Shown piece after piece: positions 42,684 to 51,972 of a stretch of 64,000 nt of DNA. Source of the stretch: Flavobacterium praedii (GTDB taxonomy: Bacteria; Bacteroidota; Bacteroidia; Flavobacteriales; Flavobacteriaceae); assembly GCF_026810365.1 (NCBI RefSeq), contig NZ_CP113948.1:4077501-4141500 (forward strand). The letters are read 5' to 3'. The notes under the pieces are model-generated. The model was not told where the DNA came from, did not search any database, and saw only the letters and a program-made list of their open reading frames with translations. Position 1 is the first letter of the stretch. Each line of letters starts with the position of its first letter. A program made the position numbers and the translations under genes.

Positions 42684-43535
42684 ATGAATACAAAATCGAT
42701 ACAATTAAGTGCTTTGGCAATTGTGTTTGGGTTTTTTACTGCTCAAGCGCAAATTAATTTTGGGGAAAGAGCATTGGGCGCTGTTCAAAAGGGAATGACA
42801 GGATTTACTTTTAGTGATGCCGATGCTGCGGCTTTATCTAAACCTGCGGTAGATAAAATGGATGCAGAGAATAAAGTGGCTATACCAACAGATCCTTATG
42901 CGATTCGTTTAGCTAGCGTTTTTGGAAAATACACCAAAGGAGAATTTTACACCTTAAATTACAAAGTGTATCTAACAAAAGATATAAATGCTTTTGCAAC
43001 TGCAGACGGAAGTGTGCGTGTTTTTTCAGGTTTGATGGATGTTATGGATGATAACGAATTAATTGCAGTAATTGGTCATGAAATTGGCCATGTAAATAAT
43101 CACGACTCTAGAGATGCTATGAAAGCTTTGTATCAAAAAGAAGCTTTGATTGATGCTGCTGCTTCGCAGTCTACTAAAGTGGCTGCAGTAACGGATAGTC
43201 AATTGGCTAAAATTGGTAGTGCGATGATTGATAGTAAATACAGTCGTAAACAAGAATCAGAAGCCGATTTGTTTGCTTATGATTTTATGAAAAAAAATGG
43301 TTATGATGTGAATGCAGAAGAATCTGCGTTTCGAATATTGGCCAAAATGAGCCAAGGCGCGCAAAGTTCTTTCATAGATCAAATGATGAGCTCTCATCCT
43401 GAATCAAGTTTGCGAGCGGATGAAGCCAAAGCAAGAGCAGAAAAAGATGGTTTGTATAAGCCTTATGTACAAAAAATGCCAGTAGTTAAGAAAACAACGA
43501 CTACTAAAAAGACTGCTACTAAAAAGAAAAAATAA
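42684..43535 (+). CDS. M48 family secreted metalloprotease
   Basis: The 283-aa protein has a signal peptide (QLSALAIVFGFFTAQAQ) and the zinc-binding HExxH in VIGHEIGHVNNHD. The third ligand Glu is in KQESEADLFAYDF. This is the periplasmic M48/LoiP-YggG/BepA type of protease that monitors outer-membrane proteins. The C-terminus is a short Lys/Thr-rich tail (VVKKTTTTKKTATKKKK), low in complexity and probably flexible. It is a single gene with a strong bidirectional terminator after it. Confidence 0.93.
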   Translation: MNTKSIQLSALAIVFGFFTAQAQINFGERALGAVQKGMTGFTFSDADAAALSKPAVDKMDAENKVAIPTDPYAIRLASVFGKYTKGEFYTLNYKVYLTKDINAFATADGSVRVFSGLMDVMDDNELIAVIGHEIGHVNNHDSRDAMKALYQKEALIDAAASQSTKVAAVTDSQLAKIGSAMIDSKYSRKQESEADLFAYDFMKKNGYDVNAEESAFRILAKMSQGAQSSFIDQMMSSHPESSLRADEAKARAEKDGLYKPYVQKMPVVKKTTTTKKTATKKKK

Positions 43536-43560
43536 TTTTGTCTTAGTACTTTAGTTAAAT

Positions 43561-43610
43561 AAAAAAATGAGAAAGTGGAACTTTTTAAAGTTCCACTTTC
43601 TCATTTTTTT
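43561..43610. terminator. Bidirectional terminator between M48 protease and TonB-like gene
   Basis: A perfect 23-bp stem (43561-43583 with 43588-43610) and 4-nt loop, with GAAAGTGGAACT at its core, is flanked by A/T runs. Long and fully symmetric. Confidence 0.93.
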
Positions 43611-43624
43611 ATTTAAAATTCAAA

Positions 43625-44443
43625 TTAATTGGGTTGAATTGTAATCGGTAAATTATAAGAAGTTCTAACTGCTTTTCCTTCATACATACCAGGAGACCAT
43701 TTGGTTTTTAAGGATTTCAAAACACGAATGGCTTCAGCTCCGAGTCCATAGCCAGGGTCTTTTAGTACTTTTATGTCTGTCATACTTCCGTCTTTTTCAA
43801 TTACAAATGAGACACTTACGCGAATAGCATTTTCGCTATCTAATTCTGGTTTTTCAAAATTATTGCCAACATAGGTGTAGAACTTTTTGATTCCGCCTGG
43901 GAATTCTGGCATTTTATCTACTACGTTGCTTGATAGAATGGTAGTGTCGGTAATGCCAGGGTTACTGGTTACTATTGTTCCGGTTGACGGAGTTGTGCCT
44001 GTTCCAGTTCCGCCTGTATTGCTATCCGGAGTGCTTTTTAGTTCAGTATTAGAAGCAATTTTTTCAGGACTGGCTAATGCCGCTTGAACGATTTCTGGAT
44101 TTATGAGTTGTGTATTGGTATTAATGTTTGCTATAACTGGGTTTTTAGTTTTAGGCAAAGGTGCTTCTTCAGCTTTTGTTTCAGGTAGTACATAAGGGTC
44201 AATATCAACAACAACTACTGGCGGTAGATCAGGGACCAATGACGGAATTCTATGTTCTGGATTTAGATAATTGTAAACCGCTGGAATACTAATGGCTGCT
44301 GTCAAAAGTAATACCCCTATGAAGAGTGCGAAAAAGGACGTTTTGGTATTTTCCTGACGTAAATGATAAGCACCGTATTCTTTGTTTCTGTTTTCGAATA
44401 CAAGATCAATCCAACTGGTTTCGTAGAGGTTTAATTTAGACAT
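43625..44443 (-). CDS. Energy transducer TonB-family protein
   Basis: The 272-aa protein starts with a short cytosolic segment (VFENRNKEYGAYHLRQ) typical of Bacteroidota TonB proteins. One membrane helix (FFALFIGVLLLTAAISIP) follows, then a periplasmic Pro/Thr-rich spacer containing TGGTGTGTTPSTGT. The C-terminal TonB domain reads KVLKDPGYGLGAEAIRVLKS and ends in VRTSYNLPITI. TonB couples the proton-motive force to receptors, which matters here because three TonB-dependent receptors lie in this window. No ExbB/ExbD genes are adjacent. Confidence 0.9.
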   Translation of the reverse strand: MSKLNLYETSWIDLVFENRNKEYGAYHLRQENTKTSFFALFIGVLLLTAAISIPAVYNYLNPEHRIPSLVPDLPPVVVVDIDPYVLPETKAEEAPLPKTKNPVIANINTNTQLINPEIVQAALASPEKIASNTELKSTPDSNTGGTGTGTTPSTGTIVTSNPGITDTTILSSNVVDKMPEFPGGIKKFYTYVGNNFEKPELDSENAIRVSVSFVIEKDGSMTDIKVLKDPGYGLGAEAIRVLKSLKTKWSPGMYEGKAVRTSYNLPITIQPN

Positions 44444-44717
44444 AATTTACGGATTTAATGGTTAAGTAGAAATTAAATCATAAGCTAAAGTATTTTTAGT
44501 TTTTAACGCAAATAACAGGAATTTTAGTGTGTATGGATCTGATTATTTTTCAACAAATTTGTTAAATAGATATTATTATACGTAAATATAGAAATATTTA
44601 TCGAAAATAAATATAGTTATTTAACAAAATAAGTTTACTTAATGTGATTGGGTTTTAGCGGTTCTAGAGTAGTGGCGTAATGCCTTTTTCTAAGTAAATA
44701 CTAGACTTTAGACGAAA

Positions 44718-45269
44718 TTATCGTCTGTTTTGGATAATCTCCGAAAGTAATTTTTTGGCACGAAGGAGTTTAATCTTTACATTGCTCAGCGGTTCGTCAA
44801 TTTTATTGGAGATTTCTTGGTAACTCATTTCCTGAAAATAACGCAATTGAATTACTTCCTGATAATGAGGTTTCAATTCTTTTATGAATTGTAATAACTG
44901 GGAAAGATTTTGTTCGGTAATTAAAACGTCTTCTGCCGAAGGAGTAGTGTCGGCAATATTATAGGCAGTTTGGTCTTCTTCGTCTGTTATTTCGATAAAA
45001 AGACTCGATTTTTTTTTGCGAATTAAATCGATATGTACATTCTTGGCAATAGAAATCAGCCAAGTGTTGAATTGAAATTCGGGATTGTATGTGGCTATTT
45101 TGTCAAATGCCTTGGAGAATGTTTCAATGGTAATGTCTTCTGCAGTGGTTTCGTTTTCGGTACGTTTTAGCATAAAACCGTAAACCTCATTCCAGTAGTA
45201 ATCTAATAGAAAAGTAAAGGCAACTTGATTTCCTTTTTTTGCTTTTTCTATTTGTTTGCTTATTTCCAA
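44718..45269 (-). CDS. RNA polymerase sigma factor, sigma-70 (ECF) family
   Basis: The 183-aa sigma factor has region 2 (RTENETTAEDITIETFSKAF, NTWLISIAKNVHIDLIRKKK) and region 4 (EVIQLRYFQEMSYQEISNK, EPLSNVKIKLLRAKKLL). Unlike the factor at 4119 there is no neighbouring FecR gene, so its anti-sigma partner is not evident. It overlaps the end of the glycosyltransferase gene by 10 bp on the same strand, indicating an operon and translational coupling. Its regulon cannot be read from the window. Confidence 0.92.
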   Translation of the reverse strand: MEISKQIEKAKKGNQVAFTFLLDYYWNEVYGFMLKRTENETTAEDITIETFSKAFDKIATYNPEFQFNTWLISIAKNVHIDLIRKKKSSLFIEITDEEDQTAYNIADTTPSAEDVLITEQNLSQLLQFIKELKPHYQEVIQLRYFQEMSYQEISNKIDEPLSNVKIKLLRAKKLLSEIIQNRR

Positions 45270-46366
45270 TGGGTAGGTTTTGAAAAAATGTTAGTTACAA
45301 AGACATTAATTTGGGTGAATATAAGTATAATTTCTATAATAGGATACCAATACATCACATCTTTTTCTTTTAATTTACCCGCTGCAAATCCAGTAACAAT
45401 CCAAGTAACTAAATATCGGAATCCGATAAGGCTTACGACTAATATCCATTGAAATTGAAATGCTAATAATACAATTGGTATTATTAGAAACAATAATTGA
45501 GAACTAAAGAATATTGCTAATTGTATTTTGTCAAATGCTTTATAATGTGTTGCAGTGGCGACATGTCTTCTTTTTTGAATAAACCAATCCTTAAATGTAG
45601 TTTTTGGCGCCGAATATGTAAAACTTTCAGGTGAATAACTTATTGTGGTGTTATCTGAATTTGCTGCTTGATTGATAAATAAATCATCATCTCCTGAACG
45701 AATTTGAATGTGGTCAATAAAACCGTTGACATTGAAAAATTCTTCTTTTTTGTATGCCAAATTACGGCCTACACCCATATAAGGTTTACCCATTTTTGCC
45801 CACGAAAAATATTGTATGGCTGTCAGTAAAGTTTCGAATCGGATTATTTTATTGAGTAATGAATTGGCTATTTTTTCATAACCACTATAACCCAAAACTA
45901 TAGTTTTTTCTTTGGTGAACTGAGAACTCATTGCAGTTATCCAATCTTTGGAGGTTGGGTAACAATCAGCATCTGTAAAAAGTAAATGTTCTTTTTTGGC
46001 TGCTTTTATTCCCAGTGTTAATGCATATTTTTTATTTCCCCAAAAAGCTTCGTTGTTTTTAACTTTAACAAGTTTTATATTGGAATATGTTTTTTCAAAT
46101 TCTTCAAATACATCCAAGGTGTTATCGCTTGATGCATCGTCAATCAAAACGATTTCATAATCAGGATAATTTTGATCGGCCAATAAAGGAATGTATTTGA
46201 TCACATTCTCTTCTTCGTTTTTGGCACAAACAATTACTGAGATTGGTATATTTTTGGATTCGAATTCTTGTTTTTTTGCAAATGAAAACTTCCCAAAAAC
46301 AATTAGATAATAAAAAAGTTGAATAACAACTATAGCAATAAAAAAGTATAAAATAATTGTAAGCAT
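45260..46366 (-). CDS. Membrane glycosyltransferase, family 2
   Basis: The 368-aa protein has an N-terminal membrane helix (LTIILYFFIAIVVIQLFYYL). A GT-A catalytic domain follows with VIVCAKNEEENVIKYIPLL, YEIVLIDDASSDNTLDVFE and the metal-binding DxD-like FTDADCYPTS. The acceptor-site region is RSGDDDLFIN and Q-x-x-RW equivalents read FIQKRRHVATATH. Two or three further membrane helices close the protein. Such enzymes build cell-surface glycans or lipids. It is followed by the sigma factor gene (10-bp overlap). A -7 box TACATTTG lies at 46404-46397. Confidence 0.9.
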   Translation of the reverse strand: MLTIILYFFIAIVVIQLFYYLIVFGKFSFAKKQEFESKNIPISVIVCAKNEEENVIKYIPLLADQNYPDYEIVLIDDASSDNTLDVFEEFEKTYSNIKLVKVKNNEAFWGNKKYALTLGIKAAKKEHLLFTDADCYPTSKDWITAMSSQFTKEKTIVLGYSGYEKIANSLLNKIIRFETLLTAIQYFSWAKMGKPYMGVGRNLAYKKEEFFNVNGFIDHIQIRSGDDDLFINQAANSDNTTISYSPESFTYSAPKTTFKDWFIQKRRHVATATHYKAFDKIQLAIFFSSQLLFLIIPIVLLAFQFQWILVVSLIGFRYLVTWIVTGFAAGKLKEKDVMYWYPIIEIILIFTQINVFVTNIFSKPTHWK

Positions 46367-46396
46367 CTTTTATTTTTTGGCTTTTAAAAACGATTG

Positions 46397-46404
46397 CAAA
46401 TGTA
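46397..46404 (-). promoter_or_regulatory. -7 promoter box of the glycosyltransferase-sigma operon
   Basis: TACATTTG on the minus strand, 30 bp upstream of the start codon, matches TAnnTTTG. Confidence 0.5.
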
Positions 46405-46440
46405 ATTAGCAATTGTCAATTATCAATATAAAATCGGAAA

Positions 46441-47055
46441 TTACTTTTTATTTTTAGTCATTTCTTTTGCCACAGCAATAGATTGAGGGTTTTCTGTTTT
46501 TTCTAACTCTAAAATAATATTCGAATAATTTTTGGCATCTCTGTTTTGTGACATTTTATTTTGGGCTTGTATTTCTTCAATTTTTATTTCAAAAGCTACA
46601 ATGCCACGGGTTTGTAGCATTGTTTTCTTCGAGAAATCGGCTACGCGAACGGGGCATTTGGAATTTTGCTCGTATTTGTCGACTAATTTTGTTAATGAAT
46701 CAATTACGGCATCTCCTTTGATGATTTTTATTTTTCCATATACATGTACAGCTGAGTAATTCCAAGTAGGTACATTTTCGTGATCGTACCAAGAAGAAGA
46801 AATATAGGAGTGAGGCCCCGTAAATACAGCCAAAACTTGATCATTCGTTTGAAAAGCTGTCGATTGTGGGTTTTCTTTTGCGATATGACCGTGTAAAACC
46901 TCTTCGCCTTCTTTATTGATTTCGAGTTCCAATGGAATGTGGGTTGCCCATAATTTTCCATTGGTTTGATTTATAAGAATTCCAAAAGCATTTTCTTTTA
47001 GAAATTTCTGAATCGACTCTTTGTCTTTGTTCTTGTATAAATCAGGAATGTACAT
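46441..47055 (-). CDS. FMN-binding negative transcriptional regulator, PaiB-like
   Basis: The 204-aa protein belongs to the PaiB family, split-barrel flavin-binding proteins. Family landmarks include MYIPDLYKNKDKESIQKFLK, FGILINQTNGKLWATHIPLE, AVFTGPHSYISSSWYDHENV and PTWNYSAVHVYGKIKII. The conserved HSYISxxWY and PTWNY motifs are intact. PaiB was named for repressing sporulation and protease genes, but many members may be flavin oxidases or haem-degrading-like enzymes; no DNA-binding motif is visible. It lies 60 bp downstream of murB on the same strand. Confidence 0.9.
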   Translation of the reverse strand: MYIPDLYKNKDKESIQKFLKENAFGILINQTNGKLWATHIPLELEINKEGEEVLHGHIAKENPQSTAFQTNDQVLAVFTGPHSYISSSWYDHENVPTWNYSAVHVYGKIKIIKGDAVIDSLTKLVDKYEQNSKCPVRVADFSKKTMLQTRGIVAFEIKIEEIQAQNKMSQNRDAKNYSNIILELEKTENPQSIAVAKEMTKNKK

Positions 47056-47115
47056 GTTAAGCTATTTAAGATTTTAGATTTAGGATTACTTTAATCTGAA
47101 TTCTAAAATTTGCAT

Positions 47116-48129
47116 TTAGATGATATTCACTTCGGCTTCAATATGAATGCCAAATGTGTTGAAGACAGTATCCTGAACGGTTTTGGAAACCTCCAAAATT
47201 TCTTGCCCAGTTGCTCCTCCGTAATTTACTAAAACCAATGCTTGATTTTTATGAATTCCAGCTTCTCCAAAACGTTTTCCTTTTAACCCAGCTTGTTCAA
47301 TTAGCCAACCTGCGGGTACTTTAACTTCGGTTTCTGAAATTTCAAAGTGTCTCATTTCGGGGAATTTTTGGTGAATTGGCTCAAAATCTGTTTTCAAAAG
47401 AATTGGATTTTTGAAAAAACTACCGCTGTTTCCCAATTCGGCAGGATCGGGTAATTTGCTTTTACGAATAGCAATTACGGCATTACTCACGTCTTTAAGC
47501 GTTGGATTTGTAATGTTATTTTTAGCTAATTCGGCTGTTATGTCTCCGTACGAAGTGTTTATTTTGTGGTTATGTTTGGTTAGTTTATAAACAACTGAAA
47601 CAATAATGTATTGATCTTTTACTTCATTTTTAAAAACACTTTCTCTGTACCCAAAGTGGCAATCTTCTTTGGTAAATGTTCTCATTTCTTGAGTTGCAAT
47701 ATTAATCGCTTCACAGGAAACAAAAGTGTCTTTGATTTCGGTTCCATAAGCGCCAATGTTTTGAACGGGAGTTGTACCCACATTACCAGGAATGAGCGAC
47801 ATATTTTCGAGTCCACCCAAGTTTTGATTTATGGTCCAAAGCACAAATTGATGCCAGTTTTCGCCTGCTTGGCTTTCGACCCAAACATAATCGGCATCTT
47901 CTTGGAGTATTTTTTTTCCTTTTAAATCAATATGGATGACCAAAGCTTCAATATTTTTGGTCAAAAGCATATTGCTTCCACCGCCTAAAATGAATTTTTT
48001 TTGGTTTTTATTTTGTTCTAAAATGGATTTCAATTCGGGAATACTGTGAACAGCAACAAATTGTTCTGCTTTGGCTTCAATGCCAAATGTATTGTAGTTT
48101 TTTAAAGAAAAATGATGCGAAATTTCCAT
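47116..48129 (-). CDS. murB: UDP-N-acetylenolpyruvoylglucosamine reductase
   Basis: MurB reduces enolpyruvyl-UDP-GlcNAc to UDP-MurNAc in peptidoglycan synthesis. The 337 aa fit type I enzymes. FAD-binding motifs are KFILGGGSNMLLTKN and SLIPGNVGTTPVQNIGAYG. Catalytic residues lie in FGYRESVFKN and ELGNSGSFFKNPIL (Ser proton donor). The C-terminus has AGWLIEQAGLKG and HKNQALVLVNYG. It is third in a same-strand cluster: rhodanese-thioredoxin, DUF2461, murB, PaiB. Confidence 0.96.
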   Translation of the reverse strand: MEISHHFSLKNYNTFGIEAKAEQFVAVHSIPELKSILEQNKNQKKFILGGGSNMLLTKNIEALVIHIDLKGKKILQEDADYVWVESQAGENWHQFVLWTINQNLGGLENMSLIPGNVGTTPVQNIGAYGTEIKDTFVSCEAINIATQEMRTFTKEDCHFGYRESVFKNEVKDQYIIVSVVYKLTKHNHKINTSYGDITAELAKNNITNPTLKDVSNAVIAIRKSKLPDPAELGNSGSFFKNPILLKTDFEPIHQKFPEMRHFEISETEVKVPAGWLIEQAGLKGKRFGEAGIHKNQALVLVNYGGATGQEILEVSKTVQDTVFNTFGIHIEAEVNII

Positions 48130-48162
48130 AAAGAATTGTATTTAAGTTGTTGTCTTTTGAGT

Positions 48163-48834
48163 TTATTCTGAATATAAAGCTCTGTCGATAAAATGATTGA
48201 AAGGTTTTAAGGCAATCATTTTTTCTACCATTGTCGTTACAAAATCTTTTTGAGTAACCAATTTGGTGTCAAATTGTTGAGTAGCGGTAAAGCTTTTTAA
48301 TTTCAGGTATTCAATGGCTGGATCTTCTTTGTCATACCCTTTTGGAGGGTTTTTTAAAGTCGAATTTTCGTCTCTATTCAAATTTTGATAAATAGATTGG
48401 AATTTTTTTTCGTTTAAAATTTCTTGTAAATCATCATAGAAAAAGTGAATTTCTTTTCTGATTTTTTGAAGTTGATCGGGTTGTGGGCAATACAATCCGC
48501 CGCCTACAAAGCATTTTCCGTTTTCTATATGAAGGTAATAACCCGAAGCTTCAGCATTTTTGGCTCCTGCGGATATCCAAATCCCTAAATTCGTTTTGTA
48601 AGGTGATTTGTCTTTGGCAAACCGAACGTCACGGTTGATTCTAAACGTACAGTTTTTGACTTCTAGCATTTCTAAGGAAGAGTCAAGAGGCTTTAGAGCG
48701 TCAAGAAATGCAGCAACCAATTGATGGTAGTCTTTCTTTACGGCTTCGTAGCGTTTTTTATTTTCCAGAAACCAATCACGATTGTTGTTAGCCTTTAAAT
48801 CTTCGAGGAATTGTAACGTATCTTTTGAGAGCAT
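48163..48834 (-). CDS. DUF2461 domain-containing protein
   Basis: The 223-aa protein matches DUF2461 along its full length: MLSKDTLQFLEDLKANNNRDWF at the start, TFRINRDVRFAKDKSPYKTN and GYYLHIENGKCFVGGGLYCP in the middle. DUF2461 is a cytosolic family of unknown function; conserved Arg and Lys residues in the RDVRFAKDKSPYK segment suggest nucleic-acid or phosphate binding, which is only inference. It follows the rhodanese-thioredoxin gene by 6 bp and precedes murB by 33 bp. Confidence 0.92.
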   Translation of the reverse strand: MLSKDTLQFLEDLKANNNRDWFLENKKRYEAVKKDYHQLVAAFLDALKPLDSSLEMLEVKNCTFRINRDVRFAKDKSPYKTNLGIWISAGAKNAEASGYYLHIENGKCFVGGGLYCPQPDQLQKIRKEIHFFYDDLQEILNEKKFQSIYQNLNRDENSTLKNPPKGYDKEDPAIEYLKLKSFTATQQFDTKLVTQKDFVTTMVEKMIALKPFNHFIDRALYSE

Positions 48835-48840
48835 AATTGC

Positions 48841-49539
48841 TTATTGTAATTGAGTTTTTATTTCTTCTTCGCTAATGAATCCTGATTTTTGCCATTTTAT
48901 TATTTTGTTTTCATATAATAATAAAGTAGGAAGTTCGCTTATTTTTAACTCTTTCATAATGGTTTTATTTTCGTCTGCATTCAATCGAATGATAACTACT
49001 TTGTCGGCCATTTCTTTTTGCATTTTTAGAATATAAGGTTCCATTTTTTTGCAAGGAGCGCACCAAGGCGCATAAAAATTGACTAATACTTTCTTGTCTG
49101 ATTTTATCAACTCGGCATATTCTTGAGGGCAAACACCAATGATTTTGGTATCTGGTTTTGCTAAGCCTGCAGCTTCCCATTTGAGCATTCCACCGTCAAG
49201 ATTGTAAATAGTTGTGAAACCTAATTCGGCTAATTTGTTGGATGCTTTGGCACTTCTTCCGCCACTTTTACAGTATACAAAAACCGGTTTGGTTTTGTCA
49301 TATTTGTCCGTTTTTAAAACAAAACTATCACTGAGCCAATTCACATTATCGGAATTTTCGATATTTCCTGAGGCATATTCTTCGGGTGTGCGAACATCTA
49401 GAATTTGTGCATTTGGGGTATTCTTTATCTTTTCTGAAAAGGTTGTAACATCAACGGTTTTGACAGCTGGTGATGTCTGTCCGTTACAGGAAAGTATAAT
49501 AAAAGATATAATAATTAAAAAAAAGTGATTTGTTTTCAT
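48841..49539 (-). CDS. Rhodanese-thioredoxin fusion lipoprotein
   Basis: The 232-aa protein has a lipoprotein signal (FFLIIISFIILSCNGQ). Residues about 30-125 are a rhodanese domain with LDVRTPEEYASGNIENSDNV and the active-site Cys in VYCKSGGRSAKASN. Residues 135-232 are a thioredoxin domain with the redox pair in FYAPWCAPCKKMEPY. The substituted CAPC centre and lipid anchor suggest a periplasmic sulfur-transfer or disulfide role. The two-domain combination in a single lipoprotein is unusual. It begins the same-strand cluster with DUF2461 and murB. Confidence 0.9.
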   Translation of the reverse strand: MKTNHFFLIIISFIILSCNGQTSPAVKTVDVTTFSEKIKNTPNAQILDVRTPEEYASGNIENSDNVNWLSDSFVLKTDKYDKTKPVFVYCKSGGRSAKASNKLAELGFTTIYNLDGGMLKWEAAGLAKPDTKIIGVCPQEYAELIKSDKKVLVNFYAPWCAPCKKMEPYILKMQKEMADKVVIIRLNADENKTIMKELKISELPTLLLYENKIIKWQKSGFISEEEIKTQLQ

Positions 49540-49658
49540 TGGAGTTTAAGTCTTATAATATTGGTGTAAAATTAAACATTTTTTGCTTTTTGGAATCTTT
49601 CAAGAGGTACATATATTTTCTTGGGATTAAGAAAAAAATATTGTGAAATTGTATTTAA

Positions 49659-50669
49659 TTAAAATTTGCTATTCTCTTTCTGTTTCAATTCTTTTTTAAT
49701 TAAATCTTCCAGTTGGTTTTTGGGTAATAATAATTGGTATTCAGCAACGCCAATGGGTTTGTGGAAGTCTTGAAGCGCAATTTCCACATCCAAATGATTT
49801 TTGTCGGCACACAAAATAATTCCAATCGGTTGGTTTTCATCTGTTTTTCGTTCAAATTTATCTAACAAGGTTAAATAAAAATTCATTTTTCCAATATATT
49901 CGGGTTGAAATTCGCCTATTTTTAGTTCAATGGCCACAAGAGATTTCAAATCCCTATGGAAGAATAACATGTCTACAAAATATTCCTTCTCATTATATTC
50001 CAAACGGTATTGGTTTCCAATAAATGAAAACCCTTTACCGAGTTCCAGAATAAATTGTTTTATTTTTTCAACCAGTCGGTTTTCCAGTTCTCTTTCTTTT
50101 ATGCTTTTTGTAACACCTAAGAAACCTAAATTATAACTGCTTTTCAGAATTTCGTTTGCATAATTTGCTGCATTTTCAGACAATGTTTCTTTGAAATTAT
50201 GGCTTTTTTCAATCGTATTTTCTTGCAGATGTGTTTTGGCTTTGATATAATTTAGTAAAATATCTCTTGTCCATGCCATCTCCATTGTTTTTGAAGCATA
50301 GAATAAAGCTTCTTCATCGGAGCTTGTTTTGCTTAATATCAGTAAATTATGGCTCCACGGTAAAACTGCGACGCAGTGTCGCAGTTTTTCACTTGAGGTT
50401 TTATATCTTCCATAAAATTTTTTCATATCCCAAAGGTTTCTGGGTGAAAGTCCCATATCTGGGAAAGAAGATTTTAAGTCGTTTGATAGTTTTTTAATCA
50501 TGCCACTACCATAACTTTCAGCAACACTTTTTTCCGAAAGCAGTTTGCCAATGTTCCAATAGACCGATATAGTGGTTTGGTTTATTTTTTTGGCAATGGC
50601 ATTACGTGCCGTTTGTATTTCTGTAATACAACTGCTTAAAATTTCGTTATACACTATTATTTTGTCCAT
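49659..50669 (-). CDS. PDDEXK nuclease of the YhcG/DUF1016 family
   Basis: The 336-aa protein has an N-terminal DUF1016 domain, helical and possibly DNA-binding (ISVYWNIGKLLSEKSVAESY, LSNDLKSSFPDMGLSPRNLW). A C-terminal PD-(D/E)xK nuclease domain follows (EYFVDMLFFHRDLKSLVAIE with LKIGEFQPEYIGKMNFYL). The Asp in FVDML and the Glu-x-Lys in AIELK are the catalytic residues. These proteins are solitary, patchily distributed and often horizontally acquired. The gene contains a perfect 11-bp inverted repeat at 50362-50388. It lies 95 bp beyond recF on the same strand. Biological role unproven. Confidence 0.9.
   Translation of the reverse strand: MDKIIVYNEILSSCITEIQTARNAIAKKINQTTISVYWNIGKLLSEKSVAESYGSGMIKKLSNDLKSSFPDMGLSPRNLWDMKKFYGRYKTSSEKLRHCVAVLPWSHNLLILSKTSSDEEALFYASKTMEMAWTRDILLNYIKAKTHLQENTIEKSHNFKETLSENAANYANEILKSSYNLGFLGVTKSIKERELENRLVEKIKQFILELGKGFSFIGNQYRLEYNEKEYFVDMLFFHRDLKSLVAIELKIGEFQPEYIGKMNFYLTLLDKFERKTDENQPIGIILCADKNHLDVEIALQDFHKPIGVAEYQLLLPKNQLEDLIKKELKQKENSKF
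50362..50388. repeat. Perfect inverted repeat inside the DUF1016 gene
   Basis: AAAACTGCGAC (50362-50372) and GTCGCAGTTTT (50378-50388) are perfect inverted repeats with a 5-nt loop. They lie in codons for EKLRHCVAVLPW, just before the WSHNLL motif. GC-rich relative to the gene. Confidence 0.85.
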
Positions 50670-50764
50670 AGTTATATTTTATAATTATCATACGCAAGCG
50701 TGGAAATTCAAGTTCTAAATCTACTGCTTTTTTTGTTTTTTAGAATCTTGAAGAAATTTTAAAT

Positions 50765-51844
50765 TCACAAATTAAAAATTGTGTAACTCTGTAGCGTTGA
50801 TTTTACAATAGCTTCGGTGCGTTCTGGATGTGTGTCGGATATAAAAAGTTGTCCAAAAGTGTCGTTGTTGACCATTTCTATGATTTTGGATACGCGACTT
50901 TCGTCTAATTTATCGAAGATATCGTCAAAAAGCAGAATGGGTTTTACACCGCTTTGCTTTTTTAGGAATTCAAATTGCGCAAGTTTCAGAGCGATTAAGA
51001 ATGATTTTTGTTGCCCTTGAGATCCGAATTTTTTGATGGGATAGTTATCGATTTCAAAAGAAAGATCATCTTTATGAATTCCGACGCTGGTGTATTGCAA
51101 CATTCGGTCTTTGTTGATGTTTTGCTGTAATAATGTCAATAAATCATTTTCGAATAAATGGCTTTCGTAAATCAATTGAACCGATTCTTGTGAACCCGTA
51201 ATATTGTGATGATGAAAGTTAAAAATTGGAATGAACTCGGCGATGAATGCTTTTCTTTTTTCGAAAATGGATTGACCAAATTGGGTTAGCTGTTCATTAT
51301 ATATGGATAAGGTATCATTGTCATACGTATGATTCAAGGCAAAATACTTTAATAAAGCATTGCGTTGGCTCATTATTTTTTGATATTGAATGAGCTGTTG
51401 GAGGTATTGCGAATCCAATTGAGAAATCACGCTGTCCATAAACTTTCTGCGGGTTTCGCTTCCTTCCACGATTAAATCTCTGTCGGCTGGGGAAATAATG
51501 ACCAAGGGAATGAATCCGATGTGGTCTGAGAATTTATCGTAGGCTTTTCCGTTGCGTTTCAGGATTTTTTTTTGGCCCTTTTTGAGACTGATGACAATTT
51601 GTTCGGTTCTGTCGTTCTTTTCAAATTCGGCATCAATGACGAAAAACTCTTCGCCGTGTTTGATGTTTTGAACGGCTAGTGGATTGAAATAACTTTTCCC
51701 GTACGACAAATGATAAATGGCATCCAATACATTGGTTTTTCCGATGCCGTTTTTGCCTACAAAACAATTGATTTTGCTGTCAAAGTCGAAATTGGCTTCG
51801 GCAAAGTTTTTGTAATTGAATAGGGATATTTTCTTTAAATACAT
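50765..51844 (-). CDS. recF: DNA replication and repair protein RecF
   Basis: RecF is an SMC-like ATPase that helps load RecA at single-strand gaps with RecO and RecR. The 359 aa carry Walker A in [20 protein letters not shown] and the ABC signature region [20 protein letters not shown]. Walker B is [19 protein letters not shown]. The N-terminal [20 protein letters not shown] is typical. The gene starts next to a structured intergenic element (51973-52091). In many bacteria recF neighbours dnaN/gyrB, but not here. Confidence 0.96.
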   Translation of the reverse strand: MYLKKISLFNYKNFAEANFDFDSKINCFVGKNGIGKTNVLDAIYHLSYGKSYFNPLAVQNIKHGEEFFVIDAEFEKNDRTEQIVISLKKGQKKILKRNGKAYDKFSDHIGFIPLVIISPADRDLIVEGSETRRKFMDSVISQLDSQYLQQLIQYQKIMSQRNALLKYFALNHTYDNDTLSIYNEQLTQFGQSIFEKRKAFIAEFIPIFNFHHHNITGSQESVQLIYESHLFENDLLTLLQQNINKDRMLQYTSVGIHKDDLSFEIDNYPIKKFGSQGQQKSFLIALKLAQFEFLKKQSGVKPILLFDDIFDKLDESRVSKIIEMVNNDTFGQLFISDTHPERTEAIVKSTLQSYTIFNL

Positions 51845-51972
51845 TTGAAGTTCTTGCTGTAATGATTGACTTTGAAGTCTTTTTTTTGACTTTTGAAAAG
51901 AGGGTGCAAATTATTGAAAAATATCGATATAAAGGATGGGAATTTGTGTTTTCGTTTTTTTACTGCGTTCGT

